A stretch of DNA of 64,000 bases from Halorubrum salinarum (GCF_013267195.1 NZ_CP053941.1:434001-498000), one strand, 5' to 3'. Counted from the first letter of the stretch, positions 8,474 through 16,933 are shown. Numbers and translations are program-made. Notes: generated by a model not told the origin, from the letters alone.

Positions 8474-9598
8474 ATGACACTCACCGAAGCCGAACTCACC
8501 GACCGACTCGCCGCGGTAGAGGACCCCGAGAACGGCGACGACATCGTCTCGATGGGCCTCGTCGACGACGTAGCGATCAGCGACGGCACCGCCGAGGTGT
8601 CGCTCGCGTTCAACGCCCCGCACGCGCCGGCGGAGATGGAGATCGGCGACGCGGTCCGCGAGGCGATCGAGGAGGCCGGACTGGAACCGGACCTCCGCGC
8701 CGAGTTCCGCGAGGAGCACGGCCACGAGACCGACGTGCTCCCCGGCGTCCGCAACGTGATCGCCGTCGCCTCCGGGAAGGGCGGCGTCGGCAAGACGACC
8801 GTCGCCGCGAACCTCGCCGCGGGGCTCTCCGAGCGCGGCTCGCGGGTCGGCATCCTCGACGCCGACGTCCACGGCCCGAACGTGCCCCGGCTGCTGCCGA
8901 CGGAGGACGAACCCGGCGTCACGCCGAACGAGGAGATCGTTCCCCCGGCCTCGGACGGCGTCCGCGTGATGAGCACCGACCACCTGATGCCCGACGGCGA
9001 CCAGCCGGCGGTGCTGCGCGGCCCGATGGTAAACAACGTGATGATGAAGTTCGTCAACGAGGTGGAGTGGGGGCGGCTGGACTACCTCGTCGTCGACCTG
9101 CCGCCGGGCACCGGCGACGCCTCGCTGAACCTGCTCCAGTCGCTACCCGTCGCGGGCGTCGTCATCGTCACGACGCCGCAGGAGATGGCGGTCGCCGACG
9201 CCCGCAAGGGGCTCCGCCTGTTCGACGAGCACGACGCGCCGGTGCTGGGCGTCGTCGAGAACATGAGCGCGTTCCGCTGTCCCGAGTGCGGCGACGACCA
9301 CGCCGTCTTCGGCGAGAGCGGGGGCGACGAGATCCGTGACGACTACGGCGTGCCCGTCCTCTCGCGGCTCCCCGTCCACCCGGACTTCGACTCGGCCGGC
9401 TCGGACGGCCCCTCGGTGCGCGACCCCGACAGCCCGGTCCGCGAGGACCTCTTCGAGATGGTCGATTCCGTCGCGGACCGCGTCGGCGAGGTGAACCGGC
9501 GGCGGGTCGCCGAGCGCGTCGGCGAGTGGGACGCCGAGGGCGACGAGGGCCGCGAGGCGGGGGGCGGGACGGCGGACCCGGTGTCGGCATCGGAGTGA
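8474..9598 (+). CDS. mrp: Mrp/NBP35-family Fe-S cluster carrier ATPase
   Basis: This 374-residue protein combines an N-terminal MIP18/DUF59 domain (about 1-85) with a deviant Walker A P-loop ATPase: GKGGVGKTT at 101-109, DADVHGPN with the switch residues, and VVDLPPGTGDASL. A C-P-E-C pair near residue 274 is the likely cluster-bridging CxxC. Proteins of this type bind and transfer [4Fe-4S] clusters to apo-proteins. Being next to an Fe-S electron-transfer operon is suggestive but Mrp is a general housekeeping carrier. The C-terminal 40 residues are an acidic low-complexity tail. The start follows directly on a 28-bp repeat array. Confidence 0.92.
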   Translation: MTLTEAELTDRLAAVEDPENGDDIVSMGLVDDVAISDGTAEVSLAFNAPHAPAEMEIGDAVREAIEEAGLEPDLRAEFREEHGHETDVLPGVRNVIAVASGKGGVGKTTVAANLAAGLSERGSRVGILDADVHGPNVPRLLPTEDEPGVTPNEEIVPPASDGVRVMSTDHLMPDGDQPAVLRGPMVNNVMMKFVNEVEWGRLDYLVVDLPPGTGDASLNLLQSLPVAGVVIVTTPQEMAVADARKGLRLFDEHDAPVLGVVENMSAFRCPECGDDHAVFGESGGDEIRDDYGVPVLSRLPVHPDFDSAGSDGPSVRDPDSPVREDLFEMVDSVADRVGEVNRRRVAERVGEWDAEGDEGREAGGGTADPVSASE

Positions 9599-9616
9599 CG
9601 GGCGGCGCCGGCCGCG

Positions 9617-10045
9617 TCAGTCCCCGTCGCCGGCGTCGGCGGCGGTCGCCGCCGCGTCGTCGAGCGTCCCCTCGCTGATCGTGTTCGGGAGGAGTTCGCC
9701 GAGGGTGTACTCGGTCACGGCGTCGCCGCCCTCGTCGCAGGCGACGACGAGGTCGTCGGCCGCGAACTCCGCGAGCGTCTGCCGGCACATCCCGCAGGGG
9801 GTGACGCCGTCGCGGACGCCCGACGAGACCACGATCCGGTCGAACTCGCGGTGACCGTTCTTCACTGCCTCCGCGAGCGCGACCTCCTCGGCGTGGAGGC
9901 TGTTCGAGTAGTTCGCGTTCTCGATGTTACAGCCGGTGTACACGGTGCCGTCGGCGGTCCGCAGCGCGGCGCCGACGCGGTACTCGGAGTACGGGACGTG
10001 GGCGGCCTCGAGGGCCTCGCGCGCCGCGGCGATCAGGTCGTCCAT
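9617..10045 (-). CDS. cdd: Cytidine deaminase
   Basis: This 142-residue enzyme deaminates cytidine or deoxycytidine to uridine for pyrimidine salvage. The zinc site is complete: H51-A-E-E with Cys84 and Cys87 in PCGMC, and the substrate loop GCNIENANYSNSL precedes it. The length is that of the small homotetrameric bacterial-type enzymes with a short acidic tail. It pairs functionally with uridine phosphorylase at 4.4-5.3 kb, although the two are not in one operon. The ATG at 10045 is the only start that leaves the N-terminal helix complete. Confidence 0.93.
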   Translation of the reverse strand: MDDLIAAAREALEAAHVPYSEYRVGAALRTADGTVYTGCNIENANYSNSLHAEEVALAEAVKNGHREFDRIVVSSGVRDGVTPCGMCRQTLAEFAADDLVVACDEGGDAVTEYTLGELLPNTISEGTLDDAAATAADAGDGD

Positions 10046-10111
10046 ACCGGCGCGTGACGCGGCGGGCCGATAACTGTACTGTGTCGCGGTCGCGGGCGGC
10101 CCCCGGTCCGG

Positions 10112-11707
10112 TCAGGCGCGGTCGACCCACGCCGAGAAGCCGCCGTCGATGAGCGTGTCGGCCTGCTGGCGGATGTACTCGCGCTGGGTGTCGACCACGG
10201 CCGTCTCGAAGTCGTCGCCGTCGTCGAGGCGGGCGCGGACGCGGTCGCGCTTCCAGCTCGCCGGGGTCGTGCGGTTCGCGACGCGCCAGCGGAGCGGCGC
10301 GATCCACTCGGCGGCCTCGTCGGCGGCGCAGCCGGCGGTCCGGAGCCCGGCCTCCGCGTGGTCGAGTAAGTCCTCGTACAGCGCGTCGGTGTCGGTCGTG
10401 TGCTGGCCGTCCGGACCGATCCACTCCATCTCGGCGTCGAGCCCGTCGGCGACCGCCGCGTAGAAGTTGTCGCGGGCGGTCTCCCAGTCGAGCCCGATGA
10501 CCGGGTGCTCACGCTGGGCGAGCGACTGCAGCAGGCCCGCGAACGCCCCCTGGAACGCGATGGAGTCGCGGACCGTGGGCTGGCCGGGGATCGGGCGGAA
10601 CTCGATCCGCGCGTTCGCCGCCGAGCGGCTCGCCCCCTCGAAGACGGGGCGAACCCAGCGCCAGTAGCTGCCGTGTTTGGTCCGGAACGTCGCGAAGTCG
10701 TCGTCGAACCGGTCGCTGCCGCCCGGGTCGGGCATCGGGATCAGCGTCTCGTCGGCCGCGATGCGGTCGACGGCGGTCTCGACGTCGCGGAAGTCGCGCG
10801 GGAACCGCACCTTGTCCGCGTCGGTGCGGGCGTTGAGGACGGACTCGAACACGTGGACGCGGTTCTCGGTCGCCCCCTCCGCGAGGATCTGCTCGCCGTC
10901 CCAGCCGTCGTCGTACAGGTCCGGCGGGAAGAAGGGGGAGTTGACGCCGAGCGCGAGCAGGGGCCCGGCGATCCGGAGCGCGTACCGGAAGTGCCGCGGC
11001 AGCGTCTCGGCGTGCGCCACCTGGTAGTGCGGCTGGATCGACGTGATGAGGCTCTCGGGCATCACCGTGTCCGCCGTCAGCGACACGCCGGGAGCGGAGA
11101 GCTCGACGCGACCTCCCTCAGACCGCGCGTCGTCGACGCTCTTCCCGTCCGCCGCGTCGGGGTCCGCGTTCGCCATCGCGTGGTAGCGGACCGCGTCGCT
11201 CATGTTGACCGCGACGACGACGCCGTCGACCTCGACGCTGTCGGTGAGGTAGCCCTCCGCGGTCTCGCCGGCGGGCGGGATGGTCCAGAGGCCGTCGGAG
11301 ACGAGCCGCATCCCCTCGACGCCGGCGGTGTTCTCCGCGGCCTCCAGGCGCGCCCGGACCTCGGCGAGCTGGGCGCGGAGCCCGTGGTCGGAGAGCGGCT
11401 GCGGGCTCGTGCACATCTCGGCGTTGTGGAGCCCGAGCTCCTTCTCGAAGCCCATCAGCTCCAGCAGGCGGCGGGGCACGCGCATCAGCGCGTACTCGCC
11501 CGCCCGCGACTCCTCGCTCCACCGCCCGTCGCCGACCGCGTAGAACTCGTACTCGAAGCCGACGATCGACTGGTGGTTGTCGAAGGAGCCGTCGCGGAGC
11601 TCCTGTTTGACGATCTCGGCCTCCTCGGCCGCGCGCTCGGCGAACGCCTCGGCGTCGACCGAAAGCGCCTCCCGGACCCCGTCGGCGAGCGCGGACTCGG
11701 TGGTCAT
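10112..11707 (-). CDS. GCS2-family (glutamate-cysteine ligase-like) protein
   Basis: This 531-residue protein resembles the carboxylate-amine ligase GCS2 fold. Clues are an early GFEYEFYAVGDG block (the acidic Mg-ATP residues of the family), CTSPQPLSDHGLR, a SITSIQPHYQV strand, RYALRIAGPLLALGVNSPF, and the late RIEFRPIPGQPTVRDSIAFQGA segment that matches the substrate-arginine region of GCS2 proteins. It is longer than the haloarchaeal gamma-glutamylcysteine ligase, which is nearer 360 residues, so it may be a paralogue with another substrate. No peptide partner gene lies nearby. It sits alone between cdd and an MBL hydrolase. Confidence 0.7.
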   Translation of the reverse strand: MTTESALADGVREALSVDAEAFAERAAEEAEIVKQELRDGSFDNHQSIVGFEYEFYAVGDGRWSEESRAGEYALMRVPRRLLELMGFEKELGLHNAEMCTSPQPLSDHGLRAQLAEVRARLEAAENTAGVEGMRLVSDGLWTIPPAGETAEGYLTDSVEVDGVVVAVNMSDAVRYHAMANADPDAADGKSVDDARSEGGRVELSAPGVSLTADTVMPESLITSIQPHYQVAHAETLPRHFRYALRIAGPLLALGVNSPFFPPDLYDDGWDGEQILAEGATENRVHVFESVLNARTDADKVRFPRDFRDVETAVDRIAADETLIPMPDPGGSDRFDDDFATFRTKHGSYWRWVRPVFEGASRSAANARIEFRPIPGQPTVRDSIAFQGAFAGLLQSLAQREHPVIGLDWETARDNFYAAVADGLDAEMEWIGPDGQHTTDTDALYEDLLDHAEAGLRTAGCAADEAAEWIAPLRWRVANRTTPASWKRDRVRARLDDGDDFETAVVDTQREYIRQQADTLIDGGFSAWVDRA

Positions 11708-11800
11708 GCGACCGGGGAAGGAGTCGGCGAGGTGAAAAGGTCACCGGCCGCGAGAGCGTTCGGGTCGGGTTCCCACGACGGCGCCGGCCGGCTCCCGCGC

Positions 11801-12535
11801 CTACTGGTTCGCCGAGCGCGCGTCGAGCGCGACGGGGATCGACCGGCTCGCCACGTCGCCCGCGAACGCCTCGCCGTCGGCTTCCAGCAGGTCGAAGGTA
11901 TCGTAGTGGATCGGGACGACGAGGTCCGGGCCCATCGCCTCGGCGAGGTCGGCCGCGGCGCGCCGGTCGGCGACGATGCCGCCCCCGCCGATGTTCGCGA
12001 GGAAGACTGAGACGTCCAGCTCGGCGAACCCGTCGAGCGCGTCCGAGTCGCCGGGCCAGAAGACGGTGCGGCCCCCGAGCGACAGCAGGAAGCCGCAGCC
12101 GAAGCCGGGCGGGTGCGCGACCGAGCCGTCCGCGTCGGCGTTCGGTCCCTCGGGGTCGTTGTGTGCGGGGACGGACCACACCCGCACGTCGCCGGCCGGG
12201 GTCTCGACGTCGACGCGGCCCTCCTCGCCGACGCGGACCACGTCGTAGTCGGCCGCGAGCGCGTCGATCGGCTCCACGTCGCGGTCGATGCCCGCGGGGT
12301 CGACCGCCTCGTAGATGACCAGCGTCGCGTCCTCGCTCGCGACCGACCGGATGCCGTCGCTGTCGTAGTGGTGATCGTGGGTGACGACGACGAGGTCACC
12401 GTCGCGCGCCCAGTAGTCGTCGAGGACGCCGTAGCGGCCGGGGTCGGTGTAGGCGACCGGCCCCCCGTCCGTCTCCAGCCGCGCCGTCGCGTAGCCGAGC
12501 CACTCCACGGTGAGCTCCTCGAATCGAACCGTCAT
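11801..12535 (-). CDS. Metallo-beta-lactamase fold hydrolase
   Basis: This 244-residue protein has the MBL metal motif T-H-D-H-H-Y-D (HxH followed by D), preceded by VEWLGYATARLETDGGPVAYTDPG, then SVPAHN, FWPGDSD and VPIHYDTF, which supply the later histidine and aspartate ligands. This arrangement matches the UlaG-like MBL branch (often annotated beta-lactamase domain or predicted Zn-dependent hydrolase) rather than glyoxalase II. Substrate is unknown. The start was chosen at the ATG at 12535; the longer open frame upstream overlaps the neighbouring hypothetical and lacks similarity. Confidence 0.85.
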   Translation of the reverse strand: MTVRFEELTVEWLGYATARLETDGGPVAYTDPGRYGVLDDYWARDGDLVVVTHDHHYDSDGIRSVASEDATLVIYEAVDPAGIDRDVEPIDALAADYDVVRVGEEGRVDVETPAGDVRVWSVPAHNDPEGPNADADGSVAHPPGFGCGFLLSLGGRTVFWPGDSDALDGFAELDVSVFLANIGGGGIVADRRAAADLAEAMGPDLVVPIHYDTFDLLEADGEAFAGDVASRSIPVALDARSANQ

Positions 12536-12570
12536 GTCACCGGGTCCGGCCGCGGGCGCCTTGAGGGTGG

Positions 12571-13437
12571 CTATCGGTCGCGGTCGCCGGCGTCGTCGCC
12601 CGCGCCGCGCGTCCCGCCGGCCGCGTCGGCCCCGTCGTCGATCACGACCAGGTCCCACGCCGCCGCGAGCGCGTCGTCGCCGAGCGAGCGCCCCAGCGCG
12701 TGCTCGGGGACGAGCGGCATCGGGACCGGGACGTACCCGGCGTCGCGCATCGCCCCGAAACCGCCGAGCGTCTCGACGACGGCCCCGTCGTCGCCCCGGC
12801 GGACGCGGAACCGCTTGTCGTCCGGGTCGCGGCGGTAGGCGAACGGGAACGCCGCGTCCGGCGGCGTCCGGAGGCTCTCGACGCCGGCGAGGACCGCGAC
12901 CGGAGCGCCGTCGACCTCGCAGACGAGCCGCGGGACGACCGGGCGGCCCGCCTCGTCGACCGCGGCGGCGTCGACCCCCGAGTCCGCCGTCACCGGGCCG
13001 ACCGGGGTGTCCGTCTCGCGCCACGCGAACGTCGGGTCGCCGAGCCCCTGGGCGCGGACGCAGGCGTAGCCGCCGCCGGCGACCGGGATCCGGTCGGGGC
13101 CGAGGTGGAAGGTTCGCCGGCCGTCGCGGCGCGCGGCCAGCAGCGGCGGGTCGGCGAGGAGGTCGCGCACGGCGGCCGCGGTGGCGTCGTCGCGGGCGAC
13201 GAACAGGACGCTGCGGTCGCGGTCGAGCGCGTGACCGAGCCGCGAGACGATCACGGTCGGCGTCGCGTCGTCGGGCGCGAGCGGCTCGACCGCGATCCGC
13301 TCGTCGCCGCGGGTCGCGACCGCCGGGGGCTCGGCGCCGCTCTCCGGGCGGTCGACCGCGAACCCGTCGGCGGCGAGCCGGGCGGCGGCCGCGTCGGTGA
13401 GGTCGCGCCGCGTCGCGTCGCCGAGCGGGCCTGGCAT
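12571..13437 (-). CDS. Conserved haloarchaeal hypothetical protein
   Basis: This 288-residue acidic protein has no motif I recognise. The N-terminal 110 residues look like a restriction-endonuclease or receiver-sized alpha/beta domain (VIVSRLGHAL, VLFVARDD), followed by a middle beta-rich section with FAYRRDPDDKRFRVRR and a C-terminal low-complexity acidic and glycine tail. Codon use is ordinary for the window. The ATG at 13437 follows the DNA ligase gene by 88 bp in the same orientation, so co-transcription with ligase is possible. No function is assigned. Confidence 0.6.
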   Translation of the reverse strand: MPGPLGDATRRDLTDAAAARLAADGFAVDRPESGAEPPAVATRGDERIAVEPLAPDDATPTVIVSRLGHALDRDRSVLFVARDDATAAAVRDLLADPPLLAARRDGRRTFHLGPDRIPVAGGGYACVRAQGLGDPTFAWRETDTPVGPVTADSGVDAAAVDEAGRPVVPRLVCEVDGAPVAVLAGVESLRTPPDAAFPFAYRRDPDDKRFRVRRGDDGAVVETLGGFGAMRDAGYVPVPMPLVPEHALGRSLGDDALAAAWDLVVIDDGADAAGGTRGAGDDAGDRDR

Positions 13438-13525
13438 GGGCGTCACTACGCGCCGAGGGGTCAAGGGGTTTCGCGTGGCGGAACGCCGGGCGCGGTCGCG
13501 TCGCCGCCGGCCCATCTGCCGCGGC

Positions 13526-15397
13526 TCACTCGTCGCCGGCGAGCCGGCAGACCCTGGCGAGCGAGTCGACATCGTCGACCCCCTTGTCCTCGCGGACGCC
13601 GACGAACCGCGGGAACCGGAGGGCGTAGCCGGCCGAGTACGTCGGCGAGGTCTGGATCTCCTCGTAGCCGACCTCGACCACGAGTTCGGGGTCGAACGCG
13701 ACCGTCGTCCCCGTCTCGTCGACGACGTGCGGCTCCAGCCGCTCGGTGAGGTCCGCCAGCGCCTCGTCGGTGATCCCCGTGGCCACCTTGCCGACCGTCG
13801 CGTACCCCGCCGGCACGGGGGCGTCGGCGTCGCGGTCGGCCGCGTCACTGTCCGCTACGTCACGTCCCGCTGCGTCGCTCACGTCCCCCTCGTCGTCGCG
13901 GACGGCGAGGAGGAACGTGCCGAACAGCTCCGCGCGGCGCCCCTCGCCCCACTCGGCGCCGACGACGACGGCGTCGAGCGTCTCCACGTCGGGCTTGCGC
14001 TTCAGCCAGTCGCGTCCGCGGTCGCCCGGAGTGTACGCCGCATCCGGGTTCTTCAGCATGACGCCCTCGTGGCCCGCGTCGAGGGCGGCCCGCTCCGCGG
14101 CCGCGATCGCCTCGGGGTCGTCCGCGAGCGTGAGGTCCGCGGCGGCGTCCGGGAGGACCGCCCGGAGCCGGTCGTGCCGCTCGCGGAGCGGGCGGTCGAG
14201 CAGGTCGTCGCCGTCGGCGTGGAGGCAGTCGAACGCGTGGAGCCGCAGCGAGACCGCCTCGCGCATGCGGTCGACGTCGTGCTTCCGGCGGAACCGGCGC
14301 AACACCTCCTGGAACGGGAGCGGGTCGCCGTCGTCGTCGACCGCGACGACCTCGCCGTCGAGGATGACCGGGACGTCGACCCGCTCGGCGACGTACTCGA
14401 CGATCTCCGGGAGCGCCTCGGTCACGTCGTCCATGTTCCGCGAGTAGAGCCTCGGTCCGAGCGCCCCGTCGCCGCCGGCCGCGGCGTCGGCGCCGCCCGC
14501 TCCGTCGTCGCCTCCGGGGTCGTAGTGGACCTGAACGCGGGCGCCGTCGAACTTGGTCTCGACGGCGACCTCGCCGAAGGCGTCGACCGCGTCGGTCGCG
14601 GTGCCCGCCTGCGCGAGCATCGCCTGGACCGGGCGGCCGACGCGCAGCGACTCCTCGCGGAGCCCCGCGACCCCCTCGTCGCGGGCGCGGACCGCGACGC
14701 GGCCGTAGTCGTTCGTCACCTGGAGCGCCCGCTCGACGGCCCCGACCGCGTCCTCGGGCGCGGCGAGTTCGGGTTCCTCTCCGGTCGCTCCGTCCTCTCC
14801 AGGCGGCGCGGGCGACGCGAGGAACGCCTCCGCGACCGCGTCGCGGACCGTCCCCTCGCCGACGCCGAGCCGCATCTCGCCGAGGACGAGGCGCGCGAGG
14901 AACGCCGCCTCGCTCGGCGAACAGCGCGTGAACAGGCCGAACAGCGCGTCCCGCTTGCGCGACTCGCTCCCCTCCCCGCTCGCGGCCGCGAGGTCGCGCA
15001 GCTCCTCGTCGAGCGCGGCCACGGTGAGCGCGTCGCGGCCGCTCCCGAACGCCGCGAGCCCCCGCTGGCCGCCGAGGTCGTACTCGGCCGCGACGGCGCC
15101 GATCTCGCCGCGCTCGGCGAGGCGGTCCTCCACGTCGGCGGCGGAGACGTTCTGCCCCGCGGCGCGGGCGATCGCCTCGCGACAGAGCGCGGGCCCGACG
15201 TCGAGGGTCCGGGTGTCGTGGGCGGGGAAGACGCGACCGAGGAGGAACCGGACGACGACCGGGAGGTCGTCGGTCGAGCCGTCGTCGGCGGCGCCGCCGG
15301 CGTCCGCGAGCAGGTCGGCGACCGCGAGCGTGGTCTCGATGTCGCCGTCGTTCGCGGCCACCCGTTCCGCCCGTTCAGCCAGCGCGGCGAACTCCAT
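13526..15397 (-). CDS. lig: ATP-dependent DNA ligase
   Basis: This 623-residue enzyme joins nicks during replication and repair. The adenylated lysine is K282 in E-T-K-F-D-G-A-R, with further nucleotidyltransferase motifs RNMDDVTEALPEIVEYV, VILDGEVVA, LRLHAFDCLH, EGVMLKNPDAAYTPGDR and the DWLKRKP motif. The N-terminal 200 residues are the DNA-binding domain of archaeal ligases. A roughly 30-residue Asp/Ala-rich insert (DSDAADRDADAP region) interrupts the OB domain and is typical of haloarchaeal inserts. Slightly longer than the usual 560-600 residues because of that insert and an acidic loop near residue 200. The start at 15397 fits the family N-terminus. Confidence 0.95.
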   Translation of the reverse strand: MEFAALAERAERVAANDGDIETTLAVADLLADAGGAADDGSTDDLPVVVRFLLGRVFPAHDTRTLDVGPALCREAIARAAGQNVSAADVEDRLAERGEIGAVAAEYDLGGQRGLAAFGSGRDALTVAALDEELRDLAAASGEGSESRKRDALFGLFTRCSPSEAAFLARLVLGEMRLGVGEGTVRDAVAEAFLASPAPPGEDGATGEEPELAAPEDAVGAVERALQVTNDYGRVAVRARDEGVAGLREESLRVGRPVQAMLAQAGTATDAVDAFGEVAVETKFDGARVQVHYDPGGDDGAGGADAAAGGDGALGPRLYSRNMDDVTEALPEIVEYVAERVDVPVILDGEVVAVDDDGDPLPFQEVLRRFRRKHDVDRMREAVSLRLHAFDCLHADGDDLLDRPLRERHDRLRAVLPDAAADLTLADDPEAIAAAERAALDAGHEGVMLKNPDAAYTPGDRGRDWLKRKPDVETLDAVVVGAEWGEGRRAELFGTFLLAVRDDEGDVSDAAGRDVADSDAADRDADAPVPAGYATVGKVATGITDEALADLTERLEPHVVDETGTTVAFDPELVVEVGYEEIQTSPTYSAGYALRFPRFVGVREDKGVDDVDSLARVCRLAGDE

Positions 15398-15550
15398 ACG
15401 CGTCCGGTCGGCGGGCGGGGGGCAAAAGCGGCCCGATGCGCCGTGCGCGGCGGGGCGCGGTGGGCGAGCGGATCCGCGTCGCGGCGGGGGACGCCGGCGG
15501 ACCGGGGCGGCGGGGAACCGCTTTTCACCTCCGGTCTCGTACGAGCGTTC

Positions 15551-16135
15551 ATGTACGTCCGCGACGCCAAAAACCGTGACGAGGCGTGGTTGTTGGACGC
15601 CATCGAGCAGTTGGGGCTCGACGACGTCGCCTTCCGGTCACGGGACTACGTGATCGCGGTCGACGAGGAGTCCGGCGACCGGGCGGGGTTCGGCCGCCTC
15701 CGGCTCCACCGCGGCGACGGGGACGAGGCCAACCGGATCGAACTCACCGGCATCGGCGTCCTCCCGGAGTGGCGCCGGCGCGGCGTCGGGGCGCACGTCG
15801 TCGAGCGCCTCGTCGACACCGCGGCCGCGGACGGGTTCGAGACGGTGTACGTCCTCACCGACCAGCCCGACTACCTCGCGCAGTTCGGCTTCGAGCGCGT
15901 CGACACCGACGATCTCCCGCCCGCGCTCTCTGACCGCCTGACTGAGAAGCGAGAGTTCCTCGGCGGCGGGGTCGTCGGCCTCGAACTGGCCGTCGACGCC
16001 TTCGAGATGCCGAGTTCCCTCCGGAAGGCGTTCAAAGACGCCGAGCCGACCGGCGACGACGAGCCCGAGGAGTCTGCCGAGGACTTCGGCATCGACCCGG
16101 ACTCCGCGACGTACAAGTACGACACCGGTCGCTGA
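15551..16135 (+). CDS. GNAT-family N-acetyltransferase
   Basis: This 194-residue protein begins at an ATG 13 bases after the last possible upstream stop context and divergent from DNA ligase. It has the GNAT acetyl-CoA signature GIGVLPEWRRRGVGAHVVERLV near residue 75, with the R/Q-x-x-G-x-G/A pattern, and the strand-helix VYVLTDQPDYLAQFGFERV that follows. The acidic tail of about 50 residues (TGDDEPEESAEDF) is haloarchaeal in style. GNAT enzymes acetylate amines or proteins; its substrate cannot be read from the sequence. Confidence 0.88.
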   Translation: MYVRDAKNRDEAWLLDAIEQLGLDDVAFRSRDYVIAVDEESGDRAGFGRLRLHRGDGDEANRIELTGIGVLPEWRRRGVGAHVVERLVDTAAADGFETVYVLTDQPDYLAQFGFERVDTDDLPPALSDRLTEKREFLGGGVVGLELAVDAFEMPSSLRKAFKDAEPTGDDEPEESAEDFGIDPDSATYKYDTGR

Positions 16136-16320
16136 GTCGCGATACAACTGCTTTTGAGGTCGCGGTGGCGCGTGCCGGCGAGCGGCCGCCCTCGGCGGCC
16201 GCGAGGAGCACGCGCGAGGGACGCGGCGACCGTAGGGAGCCGCGAGGCTGGGGAGGCGTGAGGTGCCGTGCGGTGCGGGGGCGGGACTCGAAGGGGCAGC
16301 TGCGCGGCCGGCGTAGGCGT

Positions 16321-16343
16321 TCACGAGAGCAAAGCTCTCGTGA
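16321..16343 (+). repeat. Perfect 10-bp hairpin inside copy A
   Basis: TCACGAGAGC, loop AAA, then GCTCTCGTGA: ten perfect pairs with a three-base loop. It is followed five bases later by a second hairpin, so the two would stack as twin stem-loops in RNA or single-stranded DNA. Copy B of the repeat has no counterpart here, so the pair looks like a module inserted or gained in copy A. Neither is followed by a T-run, which argues against a terminator. Confidence 0.8.
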
Positions 16344-16348
16344 GCCAA

Positions 16349-16369
16349 TCAGAACGCGGAGCGTTCTGA
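16349..16369 (+). repeat. Perfect 9-bp hairpin inside copy A
   Basis: TCAGAACGC, loop GGA, then GCGTTCTGA: nine perfect pairs with a three-base loop, immediately following the first hairpin. The sequence of this stem is less GC-rich than the flanks. No role can be assigned; it may be a DNA hairpin recognised by a protein or part of a folded transcript. Confidence 0.8.
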
Positions 16370-16483
16370 TGGCGACGCAAGCACCACAGGGAGCGAACGG
16401 AGTGAGCGACCGAGGAGCACAGCGAGCGTACGGCGGCCGCGCGACTGGGGCTTCGGCGGTGTTCGCGGGGGCGATGTCGATTG

Positions 16484-16524
16484 TTTATAAACAGAACTCC
16501 GCGCAGACGGGATCCATTTATAAA
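16484..16524 (+). promoter_or_regulatory. Two TTTATAAA palindromes, 33 bp apart
   Basis: TTTATAAA at 16484-16491 and ATTTATAAAT centred at 16521 are strongly TATA-like and palindromic, so either could work in both directions. Nothing coding follows closely on either strand: rightward lies the 3' end of the SRP RNA, leftward the copy A repeat. They could drive an unannotated transcript through the repeat, or be protein-binding palindromes. Activity is unproved. Confidence 0.4.
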
Positions 16525-16607
16525 TAACCGCTCGCGAGTTCGACGCTCACACCGACGAACGGAACGCCACAGCGTCACCACTCCTCGAACGAAACGAAGT
16601 ATGAATG

Positions 16608-16910
16608 GCGGACAGGCGGGGTAGCCCGACGTTCCGTCACGGGGTATCCCGATTGCCTCCTCCACCCCGCGACCCGACGAGCGACGGGCGTCCGGCGGTG
16701 GGCTGCTCGCTTCCGCGCCTGACCCGGTGTCGCCGACGAACCGCGACGGACCGCTCCTGCGAGCGGGCGCCACGGACCGCTGTCCCCGGCGGACGAGGCT
16801 TCCACGTTGGCTCTCGGGGCCCGTGCCGGTCTGACCGGACGTGCCCGCTGTTCGGTCCCCGCTGAAGACTGCCTCACGGGTTACGAGCGGGGCCTAACCG
16901 CCCGACCTAG
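16608..16910 (-). ncRNA. ffs: SRP RNA (7S RNA)
   Basis: The reverse complement of this stretch has the archaeal signal recognition particle RNA landmarks. Around 16700-16722 lies the helix 8 asymmetric and tetraloop region reading GUCAGGCGCGGAAGCGAGC then AGCC, the binding site of SRP54. Near the 5' end CGUAACCCG matches the Alu-domain loop, and the ends GGUCGGGCGG and CCGCCUGUCC pair to form helix 1 (9 of 10 positions). The length of about 300 nt equals known haloarchaeal 7S RNAs. A TATA-like CTTATG lies 28 bp upstream of the 5' end. SRP19 is encoded at 34.3 kb. Ends are accurate to a few bases only. Confidence 0.93.
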
Positions 16911-16933
16911 TCCGTTCGACGATATTCGGGTGC

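Larger units (their letters stand above)
16162..16466 (+). repeat. Structured intergenic repeat, copy A
   Basis: About 305 bp, homologous to the reverse complement of 46576-46838. Shared blocks in order are GCGGTGGCGCGTGCC, GCGAGCGGCCGCCCTCGGCG, CACGCGCGAGGGA, GAGGCTGGGGAGGCGTG, GGGACTC-AAGGGGCAG, GCGACGCAAG, GAGCGAACG-like and GCGACTGGGGCTTCGGCGG. A stem can form between 16297-16310 and 16434-16447 (two mismatches in 14 bp). The spacer between the arms contains two perfect hairpins that copy B lacks. No protein-like codon pattern is kept between copies, so I treat the open frames across it as spurious. It lies between the acetyltransferase and the SRP RNA gene. Confidence 0.85.

Noticed and set aside
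13397..16135. Very long plus-strand open frame across the DNA ligase region
   Set aside because: It is the antisense shadow of ligase and a GC-rich strand without stops. Only the last 195 codons (the acetyltransferase) look like protein.
16165..16527. Open frame MARAGERPPS in repeat copy A
   Set aside because: Its frame is not kept relative to copy B in the first part, it is Arg/Gly rich, and the region has conserved stem-loop structure; treated as spurious.
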